Source: an uncultured Ruminiclostridium sp. (GTDB lineage Bacteria > Bacillota > Clostridia > Oscillospirales > Ruminococcaceae). From it: a stretch of DNA of 64,000 bases. The stretch's first letter is position 1, and each line of letters starts with the position of its first letter. Shown here piece by piece: positions 9,106-16,967 of this stretch. The stretch spans positions 1-64,000 of the forward strand of contig CANQIB010000009.1 in NCBI GenBank assembly GCA_947623915.1, read 5' to 3'. Below the pieces are notes generated by a model that ran no database searches, was not told the origin of the DNA, and saw nothing but the letters and a program-made list of their open reading frames with translations. Both the position numbers and the translations under genes were made by a program.

Positions 9106-9555
9106 ATGGATATTTCTAAAAAAGAATACGAACAGACGGCAAAAAAACACGCCGGCTCGTCAAAGCTGTATATAACGCTTCCCAAAGCGTTTTTGATAGG
9201 CGGGGCTATCTGCTGTTTGGGCGAATTATTCCTTAATATTTATCAACGGTACGCCGGACTGGATTTTGACACCGCGGCGGCGTATACTTCCATAACGCTG
9301 GTATTTTTAAGCGCGTTGTTCACAGGATTCGGCTGGTATGAAAAAATAGCCAAGCACGGCGGCGCCGGCACTCTTGTGCCGATAACGGGATTTGCAAACG
9401 CCGTGGTCTCCCCCGCTCTGGAGTTTAAAACGGAGGGCTATGTGCTGGGTACGGGCGCTAAGATGTTCGTCATCGCGGGGCCGGTGATAGTATACGGCAT
9501 ATCCGCGGCATTCATCTACGGAATAATATATTATATTTACGGATTTTTCGCATAG
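9106..9555 (+). CDS. spoVAC: Stage V sporulation protein AC
   Basis: 149-residue integral membrane protein with four to five hydrophobic segments. SpoVAC is part of the SpoVA channel that moves dipicolinic acid into the forespore and releases it in germination. Family features are the N-terminal YEQTAKKHAG segment, the WYEKIAKHGGAGTLVPITGFANAV loop and the following SPALEFKTEGYVLGTGAKMF stretch. ATG 9106 is chosen because AAGGAG precedes it by nine bases; a frame opening nine codons earlier has no ribosome site. First gene of the spoVAC-spoVAD-spoVAE operon. Expression in the forespore under SigG would be expected from the family, though the promoter was not recognised. Confidence 0.95.
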   Translation: MDISKKEYEQTAKKHAGSSKLYITLPKAFLIGGAICCLGELFLNIYQRYAGLDFDTAAAYTSITLVFLSALFTGFGWYEKIAKHGGAGTLVPITGFANAVVSPALEFKTEGYVLGTGAKMFVIAGPVIVYGISAAFIYGIIYYIYGFFA

Positions 9556-9565
9556 GAGGAAAATT

Positions 9566-10579
9566 ATGGCACAGTTTATAAAAGACGGCACCGTCCTGCT
9601 CAACAACGGAGCGTCCGCCTGTTCTTACGCGGCGGCGGTCGGTAAAATGGAGGGCGACGGGCCGCTGGGACATTGCTTTGATTATATATCGGACGGCGCG
9701 GAATTAGGAGAAAAGACATGGGAAAAAGCGGAAAGCAAGCTACAGCAGTACGCGTTTGAGATAGCACTCGGAAAAGGCAAGCTGCAAAAGCAGGATATAA
9801 GCGTCATCTTTGCGGGCGACCTGCTGAATCAATGCACCGGCTCCGCTTACGGGCTGCGTGACAGCGAAGTACCGTTCATCGGTCTGTACGGCGCTTGCTC
9901 GACGATGGCGGAAAGTCTAATGCTCGCGTCCGTCTGTGCCGATATGCGGTTAGGACGCTATTTCGCCGCGATAACCTCGTCGCATTTCTGCTCGGCGGAG
10001 CGTCAGTTTCGCTTTCCGATAAATTACGGCGGCGTTCGTCCGCCAACGGCACAATGGACGGCTACCGCCTCCGGCTGCTGCATTACCAAGCCCTGCGATA
10101 AACCGCCCTATATAAAGGCGGTGACCGCGGGAAAAATAACCGATATGGGCATAAAAGACGCCAACAACATGGGCGCCGCCATGGCGGGAGCGGCATATGA
10201 CAGTCTTTCACGTCATATGGAAAATATGAAACGCACGCCGGACGATTATGACGCTATATTCACCGGCGACCTCGGACAGGTGGGCACGGATATTTTGCAC
10301 GAGCTTTTTGAAAAGCGCGGTGTGGATATAACCCAAGTGCATAAGGATTGCGGGCTTATGCTGTACGACCGCGAAAAACAGGACGTACACGCGGGCGGTT
10401 CGGGCTGCGGATGCAGCGCCTCGGTGCTGTGCGGGCATATTCTGCCGCAAATAGCGGCGGGCGAACTGCACAACGTTTTGTTTGCCGCTACCGGCGCGCT
10501 TATGTCTACCACCATGTCGCAGCAGGGCGAAAGCATACCGGGTATCTCTCATGTGGTAGAGATCTCGGATAATATATAA
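9566..10579 (+). CDS. spoVAD: Stage V sporulation protein AD
   Basis: 337 residues with a thiolase-like fold; in Bacillus SpoVAD binds dipicolinic acid and lies on the outer face of the inner spore membrane. Diagnostic stretches are the FGLYGACSTMAE-type segment (here PFIGLYGACSTM), SSHFCSAERQFRFPINYG, and TGDLGQVG. The GGAGG site lies six bases before ATG 9566, ten bases after spoVAC stops. Length and motif order match the family. The middle gene of a complete minimal clostridial spoVA operon. Confidence 0.95.
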   Translation: MAQFIKDGTVLLNNGASACSYAAAVGKMEGDGPLGHCFDYISDGAELGEKTWEKAESKLQQYAFEIALGKGKLQKQDISVIFAGDLLNQCTGSAYGLRDSEVPFIGLYGACSTMAESLMLASVCADMRLGRYFAAITSSHFCSAERQFRFPINYGGVRPPTAQWTATASGCCITKPCDKPPYIKAVTAGKITDMGIKDANNMGAAMAGAAYDSLSRHMENMKRTPDDYDAIFTGDLGQVGTDILHELFEKRGVDITQVHKDCGLMLYDREKQDVHAGGSGCGCSASVLCGHILPQIAAGELHNVLFAATGALMSTTMSQQGESIPGISHVVEISDNI

Positions 10580-10593
10580 GGAGGAAAACCGTT

Positions 10594-10959
10594 ATGGAAT
10601 ATGTATGGGCATTTGTTGTGGGCGGACTTATCTGCACGGTAGGACAGCTCCTTATCGACCTTACCAAGCTGACTCCCGCCCGAATATTAGTATCGTTCGT
10701 CGTAGCGGGCACGGTACTCGGCGCGCTGGGCTGGTATCAGCCGCTGATAGACTTTGCGGGCGCAGGTGCGACCGTCCCGCTGACGGGCTTTGGCAGTATG
10801 CTGGCAAAAGGTATGCGCGAAGCCATAGACAAGGACGGGCTGCTCGGTATCTTTACGGGAGGATTTACCGCCTGTGCCGCCGGAGTGACCGCTGCTATAA
10901 TCTTCGGACTGGCAGTCGCTCTGATATTCAAAAGGACCGACAGAACTTTGCAGGAGTAA
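10594..10959 (+). CDS. spoVAE: Stage V sporulation protein AE (SpoVAEb type)
   Basis: 121-residue membrane protein with three to four hydrophobic helices and the conserved WYQPLIDFAGAGATVPLTGF segment, which parallels the WYEKIAKHGGAGTLVPITGF loop of SpoVAC. The short form (about 120 residues) corresponds to SpoVAEb, the version kept in Clostridia that have only AC, AD and AEb. AGGAGG precedes ATG 10594 and the gene begins 14 bases after spoVAD. It completes the dipicolinate channel operon. Confidence 0.93.
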   Translation: MEYVWAFVVGGLICTVGQLLIDLTKLTPARILVSFVVAGTVLGALGWYQPLIDFAGAGATVPLTGFGSMLAKGMREAIDKDGLLGIFTGGFTACAAGVTAAIIFGLAVALIFKRTDRTLQE

Positions 10960-10978
10960 ATTCTGTTTATAAAAAACA

Positions 10979-11006
10979 AAGGCTATGAATATTAACATAG
11001 CCTTTA
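10979..11006. terminator. Bidirectional terminator between spoVAE and the feo operon
   Basis: aaaggctatg ... catagccttt forms a ten-base-pair stem; T-runs lie beyond it on the minus strand (tttgttttttat) and A/T sequence on the plus strand. It separates two convergent operons. Confidence 0.75.
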
Positions 11007-11011
11007 AAAAT

Positions 11012-11182
11012 TTATTTATGATGTTCAGAATTATGACACTTACCGTAAAGAGCGCAGCCGGAGCAAGCGCCGCCGCAGGAGCTTTTCCCTTTCTTTTTAT
11101 CTCTTGCCATTATCACGACGGCGGCGGCGACCGCTGCCAGTACAATAAGCGCTACTATTACCGAAGAAATTATTTCCGGCAT
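11012..11182 (-). CDS. FeoB-associated Cys-rich membrane protein
   Basis: A 56-residue protein: one hydrophobic helix from residue 4 to about 25, then Lys-rich KKKGK and a Cys cluster, CGGACSGCALYGKC, and a His-containing end. This is the layout of the small FeoB-associated Cys-rich proteins encoded directly after feoB in many Firmicutes. CGGAG lies eight bases before the ATG, 31 bases downstream of the feoB stop. The role is presumed to be helping ferrous-iron passage or metal/electron handling at FeoB; it is not established. The terminator at 10979-11006 closes the operon. Confidence 0.9.
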   Translation of the reverse strand: MPEIISSVIVALIVLAAVAAAVVIMARDKKKGKSSCGGACSGCALYGKCHNSEHHK

Positions 11183-11213
11183 ACGATCATCTCCGTTCTT
11201 TCGGTCTGAGCCT

Positions 11214-13610
11214 TTATATCTTTATTTTGCCGGTGAGCTTTTGGGATTCTTTATACGGTCTTACCATAAGGAATACCATTCCTGCGGCGAGCGCGAGCGC
11301 GATAATAAAGCCTATCACGTTTATGCTGCCGGTAAATACCGAGCCGACCTGATATACTATGAGAGAAACGATGTACGCGAACACGCATTGATAACCTATT
11401 GCGAACCATGTCCATTTTGCGCTGTTCATCTCTCTCCTTATCGCTCCGATAGCCGCAAAGCAGGGAGCGCAGAGCAGGTTGAACAGCAGGAAGGAATAAC
11501 CCGCAAGCTGTGACATTCCCTCAAAGTCAAGCACACCGAATACACCGACGACTTCTTCCTTTGCCACAAGTCCCATAATGGTAGCGATAGCAGCTTTGAT
11601 AAAGCCGAATCCGAGAGGTGCGAATATCCAGCAGATAGCGTTGCCTATCATGCCGAGTATGCTGTTTTCTATCTCCATTTCCGTATCGAATACAAACGCA
11701 CCGTCCACTACTCCGAATACCGAGCCTGCCCAGATAACTATAGAGGACAGAAGTATGATAGTACCCGCTTTCTTGATAAACGACCAGCCGCGTTCCCACA
11801 TACTGCGCAGGATATTGCTTACGGTAGGCCAATGGTAGGCGGGCAGCTCCATTACGAACGGAGCGGGGTCGCCCGCGAACATTTTGGTCTTTTTCAAAAT
11901 AATACCCGATACTATTATCGCCGCCGCGCCTACAAAATAAGCGCTGGGCGCTACCCACCATGCTCCGCCGAATAGAGCCGAGGCTATCATTGCGATTATC
12001 GGCAGCTTTGCGCCGCACGGAATGAACGTGGTGGTCATTATGGTCATTTTACGGTCGCGGTCGTTTTCTATCGTTCTGGACGCCATTATTCCCGGAACGC
12101 CGCAGCCCGTACCTATCAGCATGGGTATGAACGATTTGCCGGAAAGACCGAATTTACGGAATATCCTGTCCATAACGAACGCGATACGCGCCATATAACC
12201 GCACGCCTCAAGGAAAGCAAGGAACATGAACAGCACCAGCATCTGCGGCACAAATCCGAGAACGGCTCCCACACCTGCTACGATACCGTCTATTATCAGA
12301 CTTTGCAGCCAATCGACGCAGTTGATAGCCTCAAGTCCGTTTTCGATAAGAACGGGTATTCCGGGCACCCACACGCCGAATTCCTCCGGACCGGGCGCTT
12401 CCTCCATAGCGGCGTCAACCGTATCGGATATATCGTATCCCGCCTCTGTAAGCGCGTCGGCATAAGAGCCGTACGCCTCGTCGAACGCACCGAAATCCTT
12501 ATCCTCTATCGCGCCGAGTATTTCATCGGCGCCTACAACTCCCGCGTCTGCGGCGGAGCTTACCGCGGCGGTGACTTCATCGGTAAAGATGTTTTCCTCG
12601 GCAAAATCGCCTACCGCCTCTTCATACTGAGCTGCGCCGATATTGAACAGATGCCAGCCGTCGCCGAACAAGCCGTCGTTCGTCCAGTCGGTACACCATG
12701 TTCCGACGGTAGTTACCGAGATGTAATACACAAGGAACATTATTACCGCAAAAATGGGCAGAGCAGCAAAACGGTTGGTCAGCACCTTATCTATCTTATC
12801 CGAGGTGGACAGCTTACCTGCACTTCTTTTTTTGTAGCAGCCTTTCATGAGCTGCGCTATGTATACATATCTTTCGTTGGTGATAATGCTCTCGGAATCG
12901 TCGTCAAGCTCCGCCTCCGCCGCCTTTATATCGTCTTCGATATGAGCCAGCTTATCGGCGGGTATATTCATCTGCTCCAACGCCTTTTCGTCGCGCTCGA
13001 ATATTTTTATCGCATACCAGCGCTGCTGTTCTTCCGGCAGACTGTGTACCGCCGCTTCTTCGATATGTGCGATAGCGTGTTCGACAGCGCCGGAAAAAGT
13101 GTGCATCGGCACTTTCTTTTTTCCCTGCGCCGCGGCTATGGCAGCCTCCGCCGCCTCCATAACTCCCGTGCCTTTGAGTGCGGAGATCTCGACTATCTTA
13201 CACCCCAGTTCCCTCGCAAGCTCGTCGGTGTTTATCCTGTCGCCGTTTTTCCTTACGACGTCCATCATGTTTATCGCTATGACTACGGGTATACCCAGCT
13301 CGGTAAGCTGTGTGGTAAGATAAAGGTTTCGTTCAAGATTCGTGCCGTCCACTATGTTTAAAATAGCGTCGGGGCGTTCACCTATAAGATAATTTCTTGC
13401 CACCACTTCCTCCAGCGTATAGGGAGAAAGTGAGTAAATTCCGGGCAGATCCGTAATAGTTACACCCTCGTGCTTTTTCAGTTTTCCTTCTTTTTTCTCC
13501 ACGGTGACGCCCGGCCAGTTGCCGACAAACTGATTTGAGCCTGTCAGCGCGTTGAACAGCGTCGTTTTTCCGCAGTTGGGATTGCCCGCAAGGGCGATCT
13601 TGATTTCCAT
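11214..13610 (-). CDS. feoB: Ferrous iron transporter FeoB
   Basis: 798-residue inner-membrane Fe2+ transporter. The N-terminal G domain has GNPNCGKTT (G1, residues 9-17), the GVTVEKKEG switch, DLPGIYSL (G3) and NMMD (G4). The helical regulatory domain follows to about residue 265. The membrane part has two Gate-type repeats with FVPQMLVLFMFLAFLEACGYMARIAF, GFIPMLIGTGCGVPGIMASR and TTTFIPCGAKLPI, the last two carrying Cys residues usual in FeoB. An acidic, soluble insertion around residues 315-410 after the first membrane segment is long. It follows two FeoA genes and has an operator-like palindrome 37 bases upstream of its start (13647-13662), so it could have a separate iron-controlled promoter. 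Confidence 0.96.
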   Translation of the reverse strand: MEIKIALAGNPNCGKTTLFNALTGSNQFVGNWPGVTVEKKEGKLKKHEGVTITDLPGIYSLSPYTLEEVVARNYLIGERPDAILNIVDGTNLERNLYLTTQLTELGIPVVIAINMMDVVRKNGDRINTDELARELGCKIVEISALKGTGVMEAAEAAIAAAQGKKKVPMHTFSGAVEHAIAHIEEAAVHSLPEEQQRWYAIKIFERDEKALEQMNIPADKLAHIEDDIKAAEAELDDDSESIITNERYVYIAQLMKGCYKKRSAGKLSTSDKIDKVLTNRFAALPIFAVIMFLVYYISVTTVGTWCTDWTNDGLFGDGWHLFNIGAAQYEEAVGDFAEENIFTDEVTAAVSSAADAGVVGADEILGAIEDKDFGAFDEAYGSYADALTEAGYDISDTVDAAMEEAPGPEEFGVWVPGIPVLIENGLEAINCVDWLQSLIIDGIVAGVGAVLGFVPQMLVLFMFLAFLEACGYMARIAFVMDRIFRKFGLSGKSFIPMLIGTGCGVPGIMASRTIENDRDRKMTIMTTTFIPCGAKLPIIAMIASALFGGAWWVAPSAYFVGAAAIIVSGIILKKTKMFAGDPAPFVMELPAYHWPTVSNILRSMWERGWSFIKKAGTIILLSSIVIWAGSVFGVVDGAFVFDTEMEIENSILGMIGNAICWIFAPLGFGFIKAAIATIMGLVAKEEVVGVFGVLDFEGMSQLAGYSFLLFNLLCAPCFAAIGAIRREMNSAKWTWFAIGYQCVFAYIVSLIVYQVGSVFTGSINVIGFIIALALAAGMVFLMVRPYKESQKLTGKIKI

Positions 13611-13646
13611 GCGCTAAACCATTCCTTTCCGTTCTAAACCTTTTAT

Positions 13647-13662
13647 GTTAGTATATCCTAAC
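13647..13662. promoter_or_regulatory. DtxR-like palindrome upstream of feoB
   Basis: GTTAGTATATCCTAAC, arms GTTAG/CTAAC, in the 73-base gap between the second feoA and feoB. It shares its half-sites with the palindromes at 14201-14346. Confidence 0.5.
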
Positions 13663-13683
13663 TCAACGATACCGAAAAATGAT

Positions 13684-13905
13684 CTACTCTATTTCGATCA
13701 TTTCAGCGTCGGCTTTTCTCAGCGACAGCTCATAACCGCGAACGGTGACTTCTATAGGGTCGCCGAGCGGAGCAACCTTGCGTATATATATCTCTACGCC
13801 CTTGGTAATGCCCATATCCATTATGCGGCGTTTTACCGCGCCCTCGCCGTGCAGCTTTACGGTCTTTACCGTTTCGCCGACCTTAGCCTGTTTCAAAGTT
13901 TTCAT
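13684..13905 (-). CDS. feoA: FeoA-like SH3 domain protein (second copy)
   Basis: 73 residues, the small cytosolic SH3-like partner of FeoB. The sequence shows KTLKQAKVGETVKTVKLHGEG, RRIMDMGITKGVEI and DPIEVTVRGYELSLRKADAEMIEIE, the usual order of an FeoA domain. ATG 13905 is taken because AGGAGG lies eight bases upstream; the frame extends 18 codons further without support. It lies between another FeoA and feoB on the same strand, a common clostridial arrangement. FeoA is thought to modulate FeoB GTPase or assembly. Confidence 0.92.
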   Translation of the reverse strand: MKTLKQAKVGETVKTVKLHGEGAVKRRIMDMGITKGVEIYIRKVAPLGDPIEVTVRGYELSLRKADAEMIEIE

Positions 13906-13966
13906 TCGTCTATCCTCCTGTATATTGTATGTCCGAGTCCGCCGAGTGATACCCGTCACCGCCGAC

Positions 13967-14176
13967 CTAGATCATGATTTTTTGCGCCATTTCGCTGCTT
14001 ATCGCAATACGCGCCTCTTTGACATTTACTATCACGTTCTGTCCCAAAGCGTTTATGACAGTAACCGTTCCTCCGACAACAAAGCCGAGATTTTCAAGAT
14101 GTTTCTTTACCTCAGGCTTGCCGCCTATCTTTTTTATAATGTTTTCTTCCCCTATCGTCGCAAATGTAAGCGGCAT
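13967..14176 (-). CDS. feoA: FeoA-like SH3 domain protein (first copy)
   Basis: 69 residues, FeoA domain with MPLTFATIGEENIIKKIGG at the start, HLENLGFVVGGTVTVINALG in the middle and NVKEARIAISSEMAQKIMI at the end. It is distant in sequence from the other FeoA at 13684, so the two are not a recent duplication. AGGAG lies 11 bases before ATG 14176; a TTG immediately before it is a possible alternative start. It is the first gene of the feo operon and follows a consensus promoter with two operator-like palindromes downstream of the -10 box. Confidence 0.9.
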   Translation of the reverse strand: MPLTFATIGEENIIKKIGGKPEVKKHLENLGFVVGGTVTVINALGQNVIVNVKEARIAISSEMAQKIMI

Positions 14177-14200
14177 CAAAGCAAACGCTCCTTCGTAAGA

Positions 14201-14214
14201 TTAGTTTATACTAA
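14201..14214. promoter_or_regulatory. DtxR-like palindrome 1 of feo promoter
   Basis: TTAGTTTATACTAA in the untranslated leader, between the promoter and feoA; arms TTAGT/ACTAA. Confidence 0.5.
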
Positions 14215-14233
14215 CCAAACCATTATTTTTATA

Positions 14234-14249
14234 GTTAGCACCTGCTAAC
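14234..14249. promoter_or_regulatory. DtxR-like palindrome 2 at the feo transcription start
   Basis: GTTAGCACCTGCTAAC, a perfect 7-2-7 palindrome that begins eight bases past the -10 box, where a bound repressor would block initiation. It carries the TTAGC/GCTAA half-sites of DtxR/IdeR-type operators. Confidence 0.65.
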
Positions 14250-14257
14250 CATTAACT

Positions 14258-14286
14258 ATTATATACCGATACCGCCGAATTGTCAA
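14258..14286 (-). promoter_or_regulatory. Consensus SigA promoter of the feo operon
   Basis: Minus strand TTGACA (14281-14286), 17 bases, TATAAT (14258-14263): both boxes exactly consensus. Such a strong promoter with palindromes over the start fits tight repression when iron is plentiful. Confidence 0.85.
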
Positions 14287-14328
14287 CTGTTTTTTCACAA
14301 AAAAATAAAATTCGTCAATTTTTTAATA

Positions 14329-14346
14329 TTAGTTAGTCCTAACTAA
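14329..14346. promoter_or_regulatory. DtxR-like palindrome 3 upstream of the feo promoter
   Basis: TTAGTTAGTCCTAACTAA, a perfect 8-2-8 palindrome very close to the classical DtxR/IdeR operator shape, about 45 bases upstream of the -35 box. Confidence 0.65.
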
Positions 14347-14369
14347 TCCGTTTTGTGCAAAATAAACAA

Positions 14370-14397
14370 CCGTCCTGCCGTTTTACCGACAGGACGG
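14370..14397 (-). terminator. Terminator of the VTC/DUF4956/Cthe_2159-like operon
   Basis: ccgtcctg ... caggacgg stem, followed on the minus strand by ttgtttatttt; just past the stop at 14414. Confidence 0.75.
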
Positions 14398-14413
14398 ATA
14401 ATTTACCGCATTA

Positions 14414-16276
14414 TTACCACATCGGGCGGTTGCCTCCGCCGAAGTCACCCATGCCGCCGCCGAAGTTACCCATACCGCCGCCGAAGTTACCCATACCGCC
14501 GCCGAAGTTACCCATACCGCCGCCGAAGTTACCCATACCTCCGGCAGCTCCGCTTACGCCGTTTTCGGCAGTAAAGGTATCTATAACGCTTTCGCCGGCA
14601 TAAACGGTGTATTCGGTGCCTGCCGTGAGCTGCGGTGAGGATATTATCACAGATTGGCAGCTTTTAGGCATTACCGTGCTTAAAACAACGTTGCCTGCGC
14701 CGTCCTTTACGGATATTTCCGTATTCGCAGCAATATCGGCGTTCAGCGAGTAGCACGGCTGAGTAGACGAGGAGGGCGCTTGCGCCATTCCCACCGCGCC
14801 CGACGCTATAAGAGTGCCGCCGGTGATCTCAAAGCTCAACACATAATCCAGCGCACCGTTGCCGTCGTTGGTCGGGCCGTATACCGTCACCGTTCCGCCG
14901 CTCATGGTGACGTTTCCGTTGGAATCCACCCCGTCGCCGGAAGCGTTTACCGTTATGTTTCCGCCGCTGATATCAATAAGGTAGTCGTCCGAACCCTGCG
15001 GGTCATAACCCCACGCCTGCGCATTGTCGCCGCCCGCCGCGTTCAGACCGTCATCCGACGCAACAAGGGAAATATCCCCGCCGCTTATATCTATCGACAT
15101 TCCCTCCAGCCCCTCATAGCAGGACGGAATATCAATATCTCCGTCGGATATCATCAGCTTTTCGTCCGCGTGAAACGCGTCGTCGCCGGTATTTATCGTG
15201 TATGTCCCGCCGTTTACCGTCAAAGCAGCGGAATGGAACGCGTCGTCCGCGGTGTCTACATCAAACGTTCCGCCGTTCAGCGTAACGGCAACGCCCGCTT
15301 TAAGTCCCTTGCTGCTCGTGCCGCTGCCTGAGCTGTCGGTCATATTGTCAAAATCGAACGGTGAATTTCCATCGGCGGAAAACCTGTCAAATCTGCCCCC
15401 GCCGAAATCTCCGCTGTCGGTATGCACTACGCCTGCGCTGCCTCCGCCGGTAACTATCGTAAATTCTCCGCCGTTCACGGTCAGCTCCGTCTGTGCATTA
15501 ACGGCGTCGCCGTCCGCGTCGATATTGAATGTACCGCCGTCCAGCGTGATATATCCCAGCTTTTCATCGTCGGCCTCGGTAGATTTAAGCCCGTCGCCGC
15601 CGCTTTTTACCGTCAGACTGCCGCCGCTCACGACAAGGCTGTCCTTGCCTATCACTCCGTCGTCGGCAGAGTTGACGGAGATATTTCCGTCGTTTATCTC
15701 AAGGCTGTCCTTGCATTTTATTCCGTCTTTATAATTTGCGTTCACGACCAGCGAACCGCCGCCCTCGATAACGGTATCGTCCTTGCTAAACAATGCCGCG
15801 TCCGGCTCGTCGGAGCCGTCGGTTAATGTGTAGCTTTCTCCGTCGGTAATAATATTTTGCGAGCCGTCCGCCAAAACCACGGTCAGCGTATCGGCGTTTA
15901 TGCAATATATCGGCGCGGAGCTTGTACAGGTAAGGTCAAGCCCGTTAAGTATAAGCGTTACCTTATCGTCTTTGCCCGCGTCTATTATGACCTGTCCGTC
16001 GCCGCTGCCGGAAAGCTCATAGCTCCCCGCTCCCGATACCGTGACGGTGCCGCCGTTAGCGCTGACCTTTCCCCCGCTGCATTCGGCCGCGCTGTCTTTG
16101 AAAGTTATCCGTCCGTCGGAATTTACCGTTTCGCCCTGCAAAGCCTCGTTCGTCTGCGAGGAGGAAACGTCGGAGCTTTCCGCACCGCCGCTTACGGAGG
16201 AGGTTTGCACGTCTTCGGAGCAGCCGCAGAGCAGCACGGCAATTCCTACAAAAATAATAAGTCCTTTAAATTTCAT
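14414..16276 (-). CDS. Cthe_2159-like carbohydrate-binding lipoprotein (DUF4353 type)
   Basis: 620 residues. The signal peptide ends in LLCGC, so Cys19 should be lipidated and the protein anchored outside the membrane. Residues ~55-560 consist of repeated short beta-strands with Asp-rich turns (GGTVTVSGAGSYELSG; DGIKCKDSLEINDG; GDGLKSTEADDEKL; DDAFHSAALTVNGGTY; DDGLNAAGGDNAQAWGYDPQG), the parallel beta-helix of the Cthe_2159 family, known to bind acidic polysaccharides and cellulose. The C-terminus is five near-identical Gly-rich FGGGMGN units coded by 21-bp tandem repeats (14441-14545), ending in NRPMW. It is last in an operon after VTC and DUF4956 genes, a combination seen repeatedly in Clostridia. 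Substrate here is unknown. Confidence 0.88.
   Translation of the reverse strand: MKFKGLIIFVGIAVLLCGCSEDVQTSSVSGGAESSDVSSSQTNEALQGETVNSDGRITFKDSAAECSGGKVSANGGTVTVSGAGSYELSGSGDGQVIIDAGKDDKVTLILNGLDLTCTSSAPIYCINADTLTVVLADGSQNIITDGESYTLTDGSDEPDAALFSKDDTVIEGGGSLVVNANYKDGIKCKDSLEINDGNISVNSADDGVIGKDSLVVSGGSLTVKSGGDGLKSTEADDEKLGYITLDGGTFNIDADGDAVNAQTELTVNGGEFTIVTGGGSAGVVHTDSGDFGGGRFDRFSADGNSPFDFDNMTDSSGSGTSSKGLKAGVAVTLNGGTFDVDTADDAFHSAALTVNGGTYTINTGDDAFHADEKLMISDGDIDIPSCYEGLEGMSIDISGGDISLVASDDGLNAAGGDNAQAWGYDPQGSDDYLIDISGGNITVNASGDGVDSNGNVTMSGGTVTVYGPTNDGNGALDYVLSFEITGGTLIASGAVGMAQAPSSSTQPCYSLNADIAANTEISVKDGAGNVVLSTVMPKSCQSVIISSPQLTAGTEYTVYAGESVIDTFTAENGVSGAAGGMGNFGGGMGNFGGGMGNFGGGMGNFGGGMGDFGGGNRPMW
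14441..14545. repeat. 21-bp tandem repeat, five units
   Basis: Five units of about gaagttacccataccgccgc(c), with the outer units slightly diverged. In frame within the lipoprotein gene, coding the GGMGNFG motif; copy number is likely to vary between strains. Confidence 0.85.
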
Positions 16277-16292
16277 AGCATTTCTCCACCGT

Positions 16293-16967
16293 TTAAAGTT
16301 CTTCGGGGTTTGACAGCATAAGTCCGCAGGATATGGGAAGATTTCCGTTGCGGCAGCGCAGTTTATCTATCATCTGCTTTTCGTTCGCGGGATTTTTTTC
16401 GATTATCTCATATCTGAGATCGTACATCGTACCCATAGCGGTAGTCTTTGCCTGTATAAGGTCTGCCTTTGTGCAGTATTCCCCGAAAATATCGTCAAAA
16501 CAGCCGCAATAGTCTAGGTCTTCGGGTATGGAAACACGCAGCAGCTTTGAGGAATCGTTGCGGGAAAGTCCGGGTATAAAGCTGACCGTTACCAGCACTA
16601 TCCCCACCGCAACAGCCAAAAGCGCCGCAAAACCTATGTAGCCCATTCCCGTTGCAAGTCCCAGTCCCATAGCGTAAAAAATATAGCATATGTCGCGAGA
16701 ATTTCCCGGAGTGGAGCGAAATCTCACGAGATTGAACGCGCCCATGACCGCTATGCCAGCGCCGACCGAGCCGTTCACCAGCATGATAACCGCCTGCACC
16801 AGCACAGGCAGTACCATTAGCGATACCAACATATTTTTGGAGGCGTGTTTGTTGTTCAGTCGGTAAAACACCGCCGCCAGCAGTCCCAAACCTATTGCCG
16901 TAAGAATACAGATAATGCTTGATTGCAGAGTCAGCCCCTCCGCCGAGTTTATAACGCTTGAAAACAT
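16293..16967 (-). CDS. DUF4956 membrane protein
   Basis: 224 residues with an N-terminal membrane domain of four to five helices (TAIGLGLLAAVFYRL; MLVSLMVLPVLVQAVIMLV; FAALLAVAVGIVLVTVSFI) and a soluble C-terminal domain of about 90 residues. The VGAGIAVMGAFNLVRFRSTPGNSRDICYIF region, with its RFRSxPG motif, is the signature of DUF4956. GGGAG lies eight bases before the ATG. Its start overlaps the end of the VTC gene by 19 bases. The pairing suggests a membrane complex with the polyphosphate-polymerase-like protein; the function of DUF4956 is unknown. Confidence 0.88.
   Translation of the reverse strand: MFSSVINSAEGLTLQSSIICILTAIGLGLLAAVFYRLNNKHASKNMLVSLMVLPVLVQAVIMLVNGSVGAGIAVMGAFNLVRFRSTPGNSRDICYIFYAMGLGLATGMGYIGFAALLAVAVGIVLVTVSFIPGLSRNDSSKLLRVSIPEDLDYCGCFDDIFGEYCTKADLIQAKTTAMGTMYDLRYEIIEKNPANEKQMIDKLRCRNGNLPISCGLMLSNPEEL

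Noticed and set aside
14441..14545. Possible CRISPR array
   Set aside because: Repeats are contiguous 21-bp units without spacers and are in frame in a lipoprotein gene.
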